Shown here: positions 8,634 to 17,847 of the stretch, one piece after another | How the letters are laid out: each line of letters begins with the position of its first letter | Position numbering within the stretch: the stretch's first letter is position 1 | Assembly (NCBI GenBank): GCA_024233835.1 | Contig: JACKPC010000004.1 | Coordinates: 246,001-310,000 of the forward strand | Length of the DNA: 64,000 bases | Origin: Leptospiraceae bacterium | Lineage (GTDB): Bacteria; Spirochaetota; Leptospiria; Leptospirales; Leptospiraceae | Direction: 5' to 3' | Made by a program: the position numbers and the translations under genes | Notes under the pieces: model-generated | Told to the model about the DNA's origin: nothing | Seen by the model: only the letters and a program-made list of their open reading frames with translations | Database searches by the model: none

Positions 8634-8675
8634 TTAATATTACATGTTTCATACTGTTCTATACAGGTCAATTAA

Positions 8676-9008
8676 ATGCTTTTTGATTCAGGTGATAAAT
8701 CTTTCAAAATTCTTTTCGGTGAAAACATAAACCATGATTTATTACCCATAGAAATTGAAGGTAAAAAATACTATATTCCCGGTTCCGTTTGCTTGCTCCG
8801 GGGTTTTCACTACATTGCTTTAACTACAGAAGAGTTTGAAATTAGCTTAAAAAAGCACTGCTGGAATGGAAGTTGTGAAAATTGTAAATGCGTATTTGAT
8901 GACGAACAAATGGGCATAACGGAAGGCCTGTCCTGTTTAATGAATGTAGATAGAAACTTAAAGCTACTAAACCTTCCCTTTACGATGAAACGAAAAAAGA
9001 ATAAATAA
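8676..9008 (+). CDS. small putative [2Fe-2S] ferredoxin-like protein
   Basis: 110 residues. The centre reads HCWNGSCENCKCVFDDEQ and ends GLSCLM, giving C-x4-C-x2-C-x16-C, close to plant-type [2Fe-2S] ferredoxin spacing though with a shorter last gap than usual. An additional Cys lies directly after the third ligand. The N-terminal part is beta-rich (KSFKILFGENI, KKYYIPGSVCLL). The C-terminus is basic. Electron transfer or Fe-S sensing is plausible, but its partner is unknown. ACAGGT lies about nine bases before the ATG. It is divergent from carA. Confidence 0.55.
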   Translation: MLFDSGDKSFKILFGENINHDLLPIEIEGKKYYIPGSVCLLRGFHYIALTTEEFEISLKKHCWNGSCENCKCVFDDEQMGITEGLSCLMNVDRNLKLLNLPFTMKRKKNK

Positions 9009-9117
9009 TTTCGCTTAACTTCCAAATGATTGTTAAAAAGCTATGTATTATACCTTAATTTATTTTCAATGAGTCTCTGTCCAAACCGATAGCTAGGTAA
9101 TTATCTTTTGTGTCTTT

Positions 9118-9157
9118 CTTTCTAAGACCCATGACTCAAACCATGGATCTTAGAAAG
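9118..9157. terminator. long hairpin between convergent genes
   Basis: A 16-base inverted repeat, CTTTCTAAGACCCATG / CATGGATCTTAGAAAG, has one position that pairs as G-U on the minus-strand RNA and mismatches on the plus strand. It sits 52 bases past the stop of the RelA/SpoT gene, so it probably ends that transcript. Confidence 0.6.
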
Positions 9158-9209
9158 GGAAATAATTTGGAGAGTTAGTGCTCCCCTGTTAATAATTCGT
9201 TCGATTTTC

Positions 9210-10919
9210 TCAGGCACTTTCCCTATAAGATTTTATATCCCAATCAACATCAATAAGGCGAACTGTCGATACATTTTTTCTGAGCATAATACAATCTCTT
9301 CTATGTATGGTAACTCCTCTTCCTCGTGTAACATAACCCAGTATTTGATCTCCCGGTTCCGGAGCACAACAGGAAGCGAAACGAAAAAGTATATTCCTAT
9401 CACCTTCTATAGAAATTGTATTACTCTCCTTTAATTGTGGAGGCTTGGGTTTTACGGGATGCCTGTTTTTATTTCCATTAAGAAGAAGGTGACGTTTTCC
9501 TGTAAATCCAGGAGGAAAAATTTGTTCTTCGCTTCTTTTTTCTGATTCTAAGGATTTTAAATACCTGCGAATTTTTTGTCTGGCAGAGCCGGAACGAACA
9601 AATTGCAACCAATGGATCGAGGGTTTTTGTTTTTTATCAAAAATAATTTCAATTTTATCTCCCGATTGTAATTTGTATTGTAAGGGAATCATCCTCTGAT
9701 TGATAATAGCTCCTCTTGCATGTAATCCGAGTTGAGTATGTACTTTAAAAGCAAAATCTAAAACAGTAGAGCCGGGCTTTAATCGAATCATTTTTCCGAT
9801 AGGAGTAAAGACTATAGTTTCTTTCACTTCCCCATTAGACTCTGAATTATTTTGCAGCTTTAAACCTTCTTTATAAACCCAGTGAGCTGCTACACCCAGT
9901 TCGGCGATTCTATCCATTTCGAAGGTTCGTATTTGAACTTCTATAGTTCTTCCCCTCTCATCTTTTACTGTAGTATGAATAGATTGATACATATTTTCCT
10001 TGGGTTTACCTATATAATCCTTAAAGCGACCGACTATAGGAGACCAGAGGGTATGAATCAAGCCCAGAGCTTTATAACATTCTTCCACAGAATTCACAAT
10101 GATACGGATGGCCTGAATATCAAAAATCTGTTTGATATTCTTATGTTTACTCTGCATTTTTTTATGAATAGAATAAAAATGTTTGGCTCGCCCAATTATC
10201 TTTGCGTAAATATTCTGTTCGCGAAGAACTGTTTCGGCAGTCTGAAGAATAGAACGAATATATTTATCTCTCTCTTCCCTTTTTTCGGAAACCAGTTTTT
10301 TTAATTCAGAATATGAGTTTGGCTCTAAAATTGAAAAAGCAAGGTCTTCTAATTCCCATTTCAAAAGATAAACTCCAAGTCTTCCGGCAAGAGGAGCATA
10401 TAAGTTTCGCGCTTCTTTTGCAAGAGTAATTTGTTCATTTCCCTGCACATGTTTAAGGGTTCTTAACTTCCAGACAATTTCTGCCAGTTTAATTACAAGT
10501 ACTCCCGGTTCAGAGGTTTTTTCCTGTATGAGTTTTCGTAAATTCTCAATAACAGTCTTTTTTATTTTTTTCTCTCTTACAAATGTCCCCGGTTGATTTA
10601 CGAAGTCTAAATCATTCACTCCGTTCAAAAGGGCCATAACTTCGATACCAAATTCCCTACCAATAAATTCTGTGGAGCGAACACCGGCTCCGTGCAGGAA
10701 TCCTGCCAGTAAAACCTCTGTGTTTACCTCTAGTTGAATAAGAATGCAGGAAATAGGGATAGAGTAGCATTTACTGAAGTCGAACTCTGAAAAATCTTCA
10801 CAGTGTTCTCTGGCTACTTTTCTGGCCTCTTCCAGTAATTGGAATGTCTCTTCCGGGTATTTTGTCTTTAATGTATCAAGCAAGAATTCAAGACTAATAT
10901 TTTTCTTGCTTATGCTCAT
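9210..10919 (-). CDS. RelA/SpoT homologue with degenerate HD domain and no ACT domain
   Basis: 569 residues; the ATG at 10919 is preferred because GGAGG lies five bases upstream and overlaps an in-frame GTG at 10925. The order is a pseudo-HD domain (about 20-160), a (p)ppGpp synthetase domain (about 170-350: GRAKHFYSIHKKMQ, FKDYIGKPKENMYQSIHTTV, EVQIRTFEMDRIAELGVAAHW), a TGS domain (about 365-430) and a zinc-finger-like motif with CC near 517 (CCAPEPGDQILGYVTRGRGV). The hydrolase motif HD is His76-Gly77, the following ED is absent, and the usual YxxHP histidine is missing. The C-terminal ACT domain (about 80 residues) is also absent. It probably synthesises (p)ppGpp without hydrolysing it. 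Confidence 0.9.
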   Translation of the reverse strand: MSISKKNISLEFLLDTLKTKYPEETFQLLEEARKVAREHCEDFSEFDFSKCYSIPISCILIQLEVNTEVLLAGFLHGAGVRSTEFIGREFGIEVMALLNGVNDLDFVNQPGTFVREKKIKKTVIENLRKLIQEKTSEPGVLVIKLAEIVWKLRTLKHVQGNEQITLAKEARNLYAPLAGRLGVYLLKWELEDLAFSILEPNSYSELKKLVSEKREERDKYIRSILQTAETVLREQNIYAKIIGRAKHFYSIHKKMQSKHKNIKQIFDIQAIRIIVNSVEECYKALGLIHTLWSPIVGRFKDYIGKPKENMYQSIHTTVKDERGRTIEVQIRTFEMDRIAELGVAAHWVYKEGLKLQNNSESNGEVKETIVFTPIGKMIRLKPGSTVLDFAFKVHTQLGLHARGAIINQRMIPLQYKLQSGDKIEIIFDKKQKPSIHWLQFVRSGSARQKIRRYLKSLESEKRSEEQIFPPGFTGKRHLLLNGNKNRHPVKPKPPQLKESNTISIEGDRNILFRFASCCAPEPGDQILGYVTRGRGVTIHRRDCIMLRKNVSTVRLIDVDWDIKSYRESA

Positions 10920-11080
10920 AATCACCTCCGGAAATTTTATTGCCCGGTAAAGCTAAACCGGTTTACCAGTTTAGACCTCAGAAGAATAAAATTACAACTT
11001 GTTTTTTTAAAAATAAATTTTTACGATGTAATGACAAACAGTTTAATTTTTAAGCATGTTGCTTTATAAGTAGGTAAAGG

Positions 11081-12634
11081 ATGAAAGAAGTTTTCATTTT
11101 GATTTTTATTTTCATTTCGTTTTGTGGTCCGCCAAAACCTTTAAGTCGAAGCTCAACTTCAATAGCTAGCACTGCAAACCTAACAGAAGAAGAAATCACA
11201 AAAAAATTACACTCTCCTATCTGGACTGAGCGTTCGGGAATTCTCGTTGAAATACAGAGAATAGAAGGAAGGAAATTTATTCCGGAAATTCGTAAATTGC
11301 TGGATACAGATCCTGAAGCAGCAGTCCGGGGAACCGCTGCTTTGGTTCTTTCTCATTTTCAGGATGAAACATCCTGTATCAGAATTGCTCGCATGTTAGA
11401 AGAAGATAAAGTAGTTTCTCCTGAAATTCTCCTGGATGCATTATCCAAATTTTCAGAACCAAAGGTAGTAAAGTATATACTTCCCTTTATGGAAGATGAT
11501 TCAAATACACGCAGATTGCTTGCAATGAAAGCTTTGATCCGAAACCAAGCTACATTTGAAAAAAACAGTATCCTGAAAATGGCGAACCAAAATACAGATC
11601 CCCAAAAAGCAAAAACCTACGCCATGTTGATAGGAAATTTAAAAATAAAAGAGGGTGAATCTTATTTAATCAAACTTGCTAATAACAGTTCTCCCTCTCC
11701 CACTCTGGCAGCAGCTTATCTGGCTCTGGGTAGAATTCAGAGTCAAAAAGCAATTCCAATCTTAGTAAATGCTTTAAAAGCTAATTTTCCAAAGGGAATA
11801 GAAAACGCCGAGCTTGCTTTAATTAAAATAGCTTCTCCCAAAGTGAATCGTCTTGTATTACCTTTATTAAATAATGAACAGGAAGAATTAAAAATTATAG
11901 CCAGTAATATTTTGGCGGAAATTCCGGATGTAATAACAGCAGAAGTTGTTTTGTCTCGTTTACAAAAAAAAGAATCGAAATTGATTCCTTACTTAACGTT
12001 TATCCTGGGAAAATATAAGTATACAAAAGCGAGAACCAGGATTGAAGAATTTCTATTGGATACAACTTTACCGGGTAGGGAGAAAATTGCCCAATCTCTG
12101 GGTTGGATGGGAGAAAGTCAGAGTGTTCCAACTTTGTTAAAGGTATTAAAAGAGGAAGAGGGAGAGGGACGATATGGAGCTGTCTGGGCCCTTGGAATAC
12201 TGGAAGCCAAAGAAGCCCTGGAGCCCTTAAAAAATGCGGTTGAAAGTTCGGACAGGAAATTATCCCTTCTGGCTATACAGGCTCTATCCTCTCTTCGATT
12301 AGAGGATTCTCTAAATGTTTTAGAAAAAAAAACAAAAGAGAAAGAATCCGCTTATTTTGCCTATTCGGCGATCGCCAACATTCCGGGACAGAAGGCCCTG
12401 GATATTCTACATGAGGGAGCAAAAAAATCAGACTCTTCTATGAGGCGAGCTGCTTTTCAAGCTATGGAGCAAAGAAAAGATGGTCAAAGTATTCCTTTTC
12501 TTATCTCTCAACTGGAAAAGGAAGGAGAAAGTCAAAATCGCTCTCTTATTATCGCTGCTTTAAACCATATAACCGGCGAAAAAATATATCAGGTTCAAGA
12601 TTGGAAAATTTGGTGGGAGAGAAAAGGGAAATAA
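11081..12634 (+). CDS. HEAT-repeat lipoprotein
   Basis: 517 residues. MKEVFILIFIFISFCG ends in a lipobox-like FISFC (Cys15), so it is probably an acylated periplasmic-facing protein. From about residue 35 to 510 it is a continuous solenoid of HEAT-like repeats, for example AAVRGTAALVLSHFQD, PTLAAAYLALGRIQSQKAIP, GREKIAQSLGWMGESQSVP and GRYGAVWALGILEAKEALEP. Such solenoids are scaffolds for protein contacts; no catalytic residues are visible. The gene begins 161 bases from the divergent RelA/SpoT start. The intergenic DNA there has the palindrome TAAACCGGTTTA (10954-10965), a possible operator for either gene. Confidence 0.85.
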   Translation: MKEVFILIFIFISFCGPPKPLSRSSTSIASTANLTEEEITKKLHSPIWTERSGILVEIQRIEGRKFIPEIRKLLDTDPEAAVRGTAALVLSHFQDETSCIRIARMLEEDKVVSPEILLDALSKFSEPKVVKYILPFMEDDSNTRRLLAMKALIRNQATFEKNSILKMANQNTDPQKAKTYAMLIGNLKIKEGESYLIKLANNSSPSPTLAAAYLALGRIQSQKAIPILVNALKANFPKGIENAELALIKIASPKVNRLVLPLLNNEQEELKIIASNILAEIPDVITAEVVLSRLQKKESKLIPYLTFILGKYKYTKARTRIEEFLLDTTLPGREKIAQSLGWMGESQSVPTLLKVLKEEEGEGRYGAVWALGILEAKEALEPLKNAVESSDRKLSLLAIQALSSLRLEDSLNVLEKKTKEKESAYFAYSAIANIPGQKALDILHEGAKKSDSSMRRAAFQAMEQRKDGQSIPFLISQLEKEGESQNRSLIIAALNHITGEKIYQVQDWKIWWERKGK

Positions 12635-12731
12635 AAAAAGGTATATCTAAACAAACTCTACATAAAAAAAACTATGAAATAAAATTAAAGAGATTTAAAA
12701 TGGCTAAAAAAATATAAGAGGGATATTTTAA

Positions 12732-13859
12732 ATGAAAAAAATAATAATCTTTTTAGTATTATTATCAACCAACATTTTTGCAGAATCCGGATTTACACTG
12801 AAAATTTCTTCCGAAAGTGTAGATTCAGCAGCCGTGAAAAATGCAATTCAAACAAAAAATGCAAGGTTAACCAATGAATTAATAAAAGGCAGTTTTTTTA
12901 ATGAATTGCCCATGGATGCGGGCAAAATGAAGGGAACCGGAATTAACCTGGATTTTAATTTTGGATCCGGATTCCTAACTAACCATATTATTCTTGGCTA
13001 TGCTGGCTTAAAGAATGATAGTATCAGTTCTCTTCAGCTCGTATCAAGTGCTACAGCCATAAACTTTTTTTCAATAAATATGGCTATCAACACTCAGGGT
13101 AATTACCTGGTTTCTTATAATAATAATAAGCTGGACCTGGGAAACCTCGGTTACCTTGCTGATTTACATATTTTCAAGGGAAGAAACGAAAAATACCTCG
13201 AAGGTCTTCGGCTCAGATTAGGCTTCGTAATAAGGGCAGATGCCGCCAAAATCAATGCACCTTATACCATGGGAAGTACTTCCGGAGTTATTAGGATGAC
13301 TAGTTCTGCTACTACAGGAGGTTCTCCAACGACTACAGTTACTCCTATTGCTACTAGCGGTTTAAATATTCCGGACATGTATGCCATTACCAACTCGGAA
13401 TACTATGCAGAAATCCCTCTGGGTTTCCTATACACCCTTCCTATCATGGACAGACATAGCCTGGATCTGGGGCTTGAGTATCGTTATGGAAAAGGACTGG
13501 GAAAATACGAAAATAAAAATACGGCATCAGTTTCAATCTTTCCTGGTATGCCCGCCATGCCCGGAACAATAAAATTTAAGGGAGATAATGAACTGGAGAT
13601 TTCCGGAACCAATATGAGTATCGCTTATAATTACCAGGCCAATGAGAAATTCTCTTTTGGTATTGGTTATTCCAGTTCCAGTGTGACTCATAAAATAGCC
13701 AAATCCAAAGTAAAAAACAAAGACGCTGTAGGTTTTATGGATTTGCTTTCCGGAAACATGCCAAAAATTATTGCAGATTCTATGGCACCCTTAGGCCCGA
13801 ATCCTTCCAATGTTGACAAAAGGCAGAGCATATTCCTTTCTATGAATATGAAATTCTAA
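12732..13859 (+). CDS. outer-membrane beta-barrel protein
   Basis: 375 residues. MKKIIIFLVLLSTNIFAES is a signal peptide with cleavage near Ala18. The rest alternates hydrophobic and polar residues, is rich in Gly/Asn/Ser/Tyr, and ends in Phe (NMKF), the usual signature of an assembled outer-membrane barrel. A Ser/Thr-rich segment near 195-215 (TSSATTGGSPTTTVTP) is probably a surface loop. The pattern recalls OmpP1/FadL-type transporters, but no specific motif was confirmed. It has AAGAGGGATATTTTA before the ATG and a good terminator after it, so it is probably a single-gene unit. Confidence 0.75.
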   Translation: MKKIIIFLVLLSTNIFAESGFTLKISSESVDSAAVKNAIQTKNARLTNELIKGSFFNELPMDAGKMKGTGINLDFNFGSGFLTNHIILGYAGLKNDSISSLQLVSSATAINFFSINMAINTQGNYLVSYNNNKLDLGNLGYLADLHIFKGRNEKYLEGLRLRLGFVIRADAAKINAPYTMGSTSGVIRMTSSATTGGSPTTTVTPIATSGLNIPDMYAITNSEYYAEIPLGFLYTLPIMDRHSLDLGLEYRYGKGLGKYENKNTASVSIFPGMPAMPGTIKFKGDNELEISGTNMSIAYNYQANEKFSFGIGYSSSSVTHKIAKSKVKNKDAVGFMDLLSGNMPKIIADSMAPLGPNPSNVDKRQSIFLSMNMKF

Positions 13860-13872
13860 ATAGTCTTTTTTT

Positions 13873-13902
13873 AAGTAGATGTGCTATTGGGCACATCTAC
13901 TT
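13873..13902 (+). terminator. intrinsic terminator of the outer-membrane protein gene
   Basis: A 12-bp stem AAGTAGATGTGC / GCACATCTACTT with a 6-base loop, followed by TTATTT, 13 bases after the stop. Its end touches the stop codon of the convergent ATPase gene. Confidence 0.8.
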
Positions 13903-15221
13903 TATTTAGGCTTAAGCGAAAACTGAGCGTTCTGAATCGCACCGGCAAAGTAGAGAGGAAGAAAAATTATTTTTTTTTCTGCTATTAAGCCCGGAAGTCG
14001 AGATGAAAAAACTATAGAGTAGGGAGTTTCCGGGTTTAATTCAAAAAGTTGATGTAAGCTTTTCAAAGAACCGGCACTTCCACTTTTTACTTCAATAGGA
14101 ATCGCTTGATTCTCTTTTTCTAAAATATAATCTACTTCTGCATTACTGCTTTTTTTATCTTTATACCAATATCGTAATTCATTAAATCCGACAAGGAGCT
14201 CCTGTCCGACAAATTGCTCTGCCAGAGCTCCCCTGTATAAATTCGATAGGTTAGTTTCCAAAATTTCATGGGCAGGTAGTATTCCTCCTAATTGTTGCCA
14301 TAAACCGATATCCAGTAGGATTATCTTAAATTTTTTATGGTTGATTTGGGAATTCAAGGGAGGTTCCAGGCTGTGTATGGAAGGGACTTTTGTAATTAAC
14401 TTTGCTTTTATAAGGGTTTCGAGAGCTTTTTTAACAGTAGGTGAGGAAAAAGAATCAGAAAGGTTCGTATATTTAATCTGATTACCAATATTTTTGGCTG
14501 AGTTATAAAAAACATCTTCTATGCACTGTTTGTCAGACTGAGGTGCATATTTAGAAAAATCTTCCCGGAATGATTGAAGTAATTCTTTATGGATTTCATG
14601 AGATTCGAGGATACTGGCTGTTTCCCGGAAAGCTTTCACACTTTCCGGCATTCCGCCAATAAAAAAATAGGTACGTAGTTCTCTTAAAAGAATATCATGT
14701 TCCCATTCATTTATATCCATCGATACATTTGAAATAAGAGTGGCTGCTTTATCGTTTCCGGTAGCCAATAAAAATTCCTGAAAATTTAAAGGATACATAT
14801 TCAGAAATTGAATCCTTCCAACAGGGAATGAAATTTCTGATATTGAAAATTCTAATAAAGAACCTGCTGCAATAACATGCAGCTCTTTCATTTCTTCATA
14901 AAAATATCTGAGAGCTATAATTGCATCGGGACAGGCCTGGATCTCATCAAAGAATAAAAGGCTTTTTCCCGGTATAATAGGCTTTTTTGTAATAAGCTCC
15001 AAAGATTGAATGATTTTTTGGGGTTCCAGGGAGTTTTCAAAGATTGTCCTTATATTCCTTTCTTTTTCAAAATCAATCACAACCGTATGCTGAAAATATT
15101 TTTTGCCAAACTCTTTTATTGTATATGTTTTACCAACCTGTCTGGCTCCTCGAATAATAAGGGGTTTGCGCCTGTCAGAATCCTTCCATACTCTCATCTT
15201 ATATTGAATTAATCTTTCCAT
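13902..15221 (-). CDS. AAA ATPase with C-terminal DUF4143 domain
   Basis: 439 residues. The N-terminal AAA_14 domain has Walker A GARQVGKTYT (about 25-34), Walker B LLFFDEIQACP and IAAGSLLEFS as sensor region. The C-terminal half is a DUF4143 domain, with YRGALAEQFVGQELLVGF, LRYWYKDKKSSNAEVDYILE and AIPIEVKSGSAGSLKS, reminiscent of a restriction-endonuclease-like fold. These loner ATPases are widespread, often mobile, and of unknown function. No partner gene is adjacent. No strong ribosome binding site precedes the ATG. Confidence 0.88.
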   Translation of the reverse strand: MERLIQYKMRVWKDSDRRKPLIIRGARQVGKTYTIKEFGKKYFQHTVVIDFEKERNIRTIFENSLEPQKIIQSLELITKKPIIPGKSLLFFDEIQACPDAIIALRYFYEEMKELHVIAAGSLLEFSISEISFPVGRIQFLNMYPLNFQEFLLATGNDKAATLISNVSMDINEWEHDILLRELRTYFFIGGMPESVKAFRETASILESHEIHKELLQSFREDFSKYAPQSDKQCIEDVFYNSAKNIGNQIKYTNLSDSFSSPTVKKALETLIKAKLITKVPSIHSLEPPLNSQINHKKFKIILLDIGLWQQLGGILPAHEILETNLSNLYRGALAEQFVGQELLVGFNELRYWYKDKKSSNAEVDYILEKENQAIPIEVKSGSAGSLKSLHQLFELNPETPYSIVFSSRLPGLIAEKKIIFLPLYFAGAIQNAQFSLKPK

Positions 15222-15378
15222 TTAACCAGTATATTTTAAATAGAGCTTTTAAAAAGTAAAGGATGATTTTATAAGTATCCTTTAAAAAATAAGGGTTATT
15301 TTTATTGAAATATCAAAAGTCACTCCACTTGAAAAAAAATCTTGTTCAAACATCCGCTATTTTAAAAACTTAAAAACT

Positions 15379-15681
15379 ATGCTAAGACGAATCAAATTAT
15401 TTCTTCTTCCGCACCTGATTAGCCTTGTGCTAATGATGACAGGCTGGTTTATTAGTATTTTCTATGTTCGCTGGGACAGACTTGCCATGGATTCCTTATT
15501 AAACACCTGGACAGTAGCCGGGCTTGTTTTCATTTTAATTGGTGCATATATTCCCGATACAGTTCGACTTTTTCGAAAAAAGGAAGATAAAACAGAGAAA
15601 CCAATAAATGAACCCAAACCGGAAGAAAAAGTCATTAATCTGAGTGTTCAGGAGCCTAAAAAACTGGAGAAAACAGATTGA
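15379..15681 (+). CDS. small two-helix membrane protein
   Basis: 100 residues with two hydrophobic helices (about 8-30 and 45-62) and a charged C-terminal tail rich in Lys, Glu and Pro. It is followed directly by the SGNH esterase, whose TTG start overlaps this stop codon, so the two are translationally coupled. No ribosome binding site is obvious before the ATG. I do not recognise the family. Coupling suggests an accessory role in the envelope together with the esterase. Confidence 0.6.
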   Translation: MLRRIKLFLLPHLISLVLMMTGWFISIFYVRWDRLAMDSLLNTWTVAGLVFILIGAYIPDTVRLFRKKEDKTEKPINEPKPEEKVINLSVQEPKKLEKTD

Positions 15682-16331
15682 GAATAAGTTTTCTTTTATT
15701 TCTAATTTTATCCTTTTTTTGTAAGGAGAAGACGGAAAATAAAAAACCACTTTTAGCAATGAAAAAAGAATCCAAACCCAGATTAATTTTTTTTGGAGAT
15801 AGCCTGACGGCCGGTTATAAATTACCTTCCGAGGCATTTTCATTTCCATCTTTAATTTATGCAAAGCTGAAAAAGGAAGGTTATTCCTATGAGTATGTCA
15901 ACGCAGGCCTGAGTGGAGATACAACTTCAGGCGGACTGGAAAGATTGGACTGGGTGATTTCCGAAGGAGTAGATGTGTTTGTCCTGGAGCTCGGAGCGAA
16001 TGATTCTATGAGAGGAATTCCGATTCCGCTTATTAAAAAGAATCTGACTGCCATTATACAAAAAGTTCGGGACAAAAATCCAAAAGTAAAAATTCTATTG
16101 GTTCCCATGAGAACGTTTCCAAATTTAGGACCGAGATACACACAGGATTTCTATAAACTTTATGTAGAAATCTCCAAAAAAGAAAATGTTCCACTAAGTC
16201 CCTTTTTACTAGAAAAGGTAGCCGGAATTCCTTCCTTGAATCAGAGCGATGGAATACATCCTACAGTAAAAGGACATGAGTTGTTAGCAGAAACATTGTA
16301 CCCTTCTGTTCAGAAATTGTTAGCAAAATAA
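15678..16331 (+). CDS. SGNH/GDSL-family esterase, probable lipoprotein (TesA-like)
   Basis: 217 residues starting at TTG 15678, which overlaps the upstream stop. GGAG lies about eight bases before it, and only this start keeps the lipoprotein signal ISFLLFLILSFFC. All SGNH blocks are present: GDSLTAGYKLP (nucleophile Ser), NAGLSGDTTSGG (Gly), ELGANDSMRG (Asn) and SDGIHPTVKGHELLAE (Asp and His). The family includes thioesterase I/lysophospholipase L1 and arylesterases, acting on ester or thioester bonds at the envelope. The exact substrate is unknown. Confidence 0.88.
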   Translation: MRISFLLFLILSFFCKEKTENKKPLLAMKKESKPRLIFFGDSLTAGYKLPSEAFSFPSLIYAKLKKEGYSYEYVNAGLSGDTTSGGLERLDWVISEGVDVFVLELGANDSMRGIPIPLIKKNLTAIIQKVRDKNPKVKILLVPMRTFPNLGPRYTQDFYKLYVEISKKENVPLSPFLLEKVAGIPSLNQSDGIHPTVKGHELLAETLYPSVQKLLAK

Positions 16332-16387
16332 ATTAAGTTTTTAGTTTACAAATATAAATAGGGAAATTAAATGGTCACATACCATCT

Positions 16388-16461
<74 letters not shown>

Positions 16462-16493
16462 CAACTCTATCCTTTCTACATAAATGATACACA

Positions 16494-17837
16494 ATGGAAT
16501 ACACAGTAACCAAGAACAATAACGCCTCGGTAGATCTAAATTTTACCTTCACCCCTGATGAAATTGAAGCCGCTTTTCAAAAAGCCTATCAGCAAGCACA
16601 GAAAACTGCTAATATAAAGGGTTTTCGAAAGGGCAAAGCGCCACTTGATATGGTAAAGCGGATTTTGGGAGAATCTGTATCGGAAGATGCTATTAATATT
16701 CTTTTGTCCGATACAATGAAAGATTTATATCCGAAATTAGAGCATACTCCTTATTCACATCCAAGGTTTGAAGTTGAAAAGTTCAAGAGGAATGAAACCT
16801 TAGTAGCTAAGGCGAATTATGAAACTGCACCTGTTGCTGAAATTGGCGAATACAGGAATATACCTCTCGAAACTTACGAAATTAAAGTAAGTGACGAAGA
16901 AGTGGATAAAGAAATCCAGCAGATTCAGTCAATGCTCGTGAAACTTCAACTAAAAGAAGAGTCCGAAGTATCAGCCGGAACCGATATGCTGGAAGTAGAT
17001 ATTATAACTTATCCAAAAGGTGAAGATAATAAGAAGGAACAATTTCCAAAAAGTAATATTCGCTATTTCATCGGAAAACCTGATAACCCTCCCGGTATGG
17101 ATGTAAACTTCCTTGGTTTAAGAGTTGGAGAAGAGAAGCATTTCGAGTATACATACCCGGAAGATTATGCGAACCGACAATTTGCAGGAAAAACATTTCA
17201 GTATGAAATAAATGTACAGGCCATTAGCTCGGCTACCTATCCGGAGATTAACGATGAATTAGCTATCGAATGGGATGGAACGCAGACCCTGAATGAGCTC
17301 AAAGCAAAAATAGCTTCTAATGTTCAAAGCTATTATGCTAATTATTTCCGGGAAAAATATACTGCTATCATTTTAGATAAAATAATAGAAAATTCTCACT
17401 TTGAGATCCCCCGTTCTTTGATTCTTACGGAAGCCAATAATATCTTCCAGGATCATTTGCATAGGAATAACCTTCCTCAAATGAACCTCGCTGAGTTTGC
17501 CGAGAAAACCGGTGATGATAAGGAGAAGATACTCGAAAATCTCGAAAAAGCAGCCAGCAGAAGAATTAAGAATTTTCTTTGTTTAAACTCCATTTCTAAC
17601 AAGGAAAATATTTCTGTATCTGATGAGGAAGTTCTTGAGTATTTTGGAAAGCTTCAGGGCGAAATTGAGAATCCGGGCCAAAGACAGTCGGAACCCGGAA
17701 ACGAAGAAAAAGCCAGAATTTCCGAAAACCTTCAATTTAAAAAAATATTTGATTTTCTAATCGATAATTCAGATAAGAAACTGGTTAAAGAAATTTCTGT
17801 AGCAGAAGCCAACCAGATACTATCATCGAAAGAATAA
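16494..17837 (+). CDS. tig: trigger factor
   Basis: 447 residues, full length for the family. The N-terminal ribosome-binding domain carries the signature GFRKGKAP (about 42-49). The FKBP-like PPIase domain spans about 155-240 (FLGLRVGEEKHFEYTYPEDY), and the helical C-terminal substrate cradle follows. It binds the exit tunnel of the ribosome and shields nascent chains. Immediately downstream are clpP and clpX, the common bacterial order tig-clpP-clpX. It starts 32 bases after tRNA-Gly. Confidence 0.95.
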   Translation: MEYTVTKNNNASVDLNFTFTPDEIEAAFQKAYQQAQKTANIKGFRKGKAPLDMVKRILGESVSEDAINILLSDTMKDLYPKLEHTPYSHPRFEVEKFKRNETLVAKANYETAPVAEIGEYRNIPLETYEIKVSDEEVDKEIQQIQSMLVKLQLKEESEVSAGTDMLEVDIITYPKGEDNKKEQFPKSNIRYFIGKPDNPPGMDVNFLGLRVGEEKHFEYTYPEDYANRQFAGKTFQYEINVQAISSATYPEINDELAIEWDGTQTLNELKAKIASNVQSYYANYFREKYTAIILDKIIENSHFEIPRSLILTEANNIFQDHLHRNNLPQMNLAEFAEKTGDDKEKILENLEKAASRRIKNFLCLNSISNKENISVSDEEVLEYFGKLQGEIENPGQRQSEPGNEEKARISENLQFKKIFDFLIDNSDKKLVKEISVAEANQILSSKE

Positions 17838-17847
17838 GGAAAAAAAC

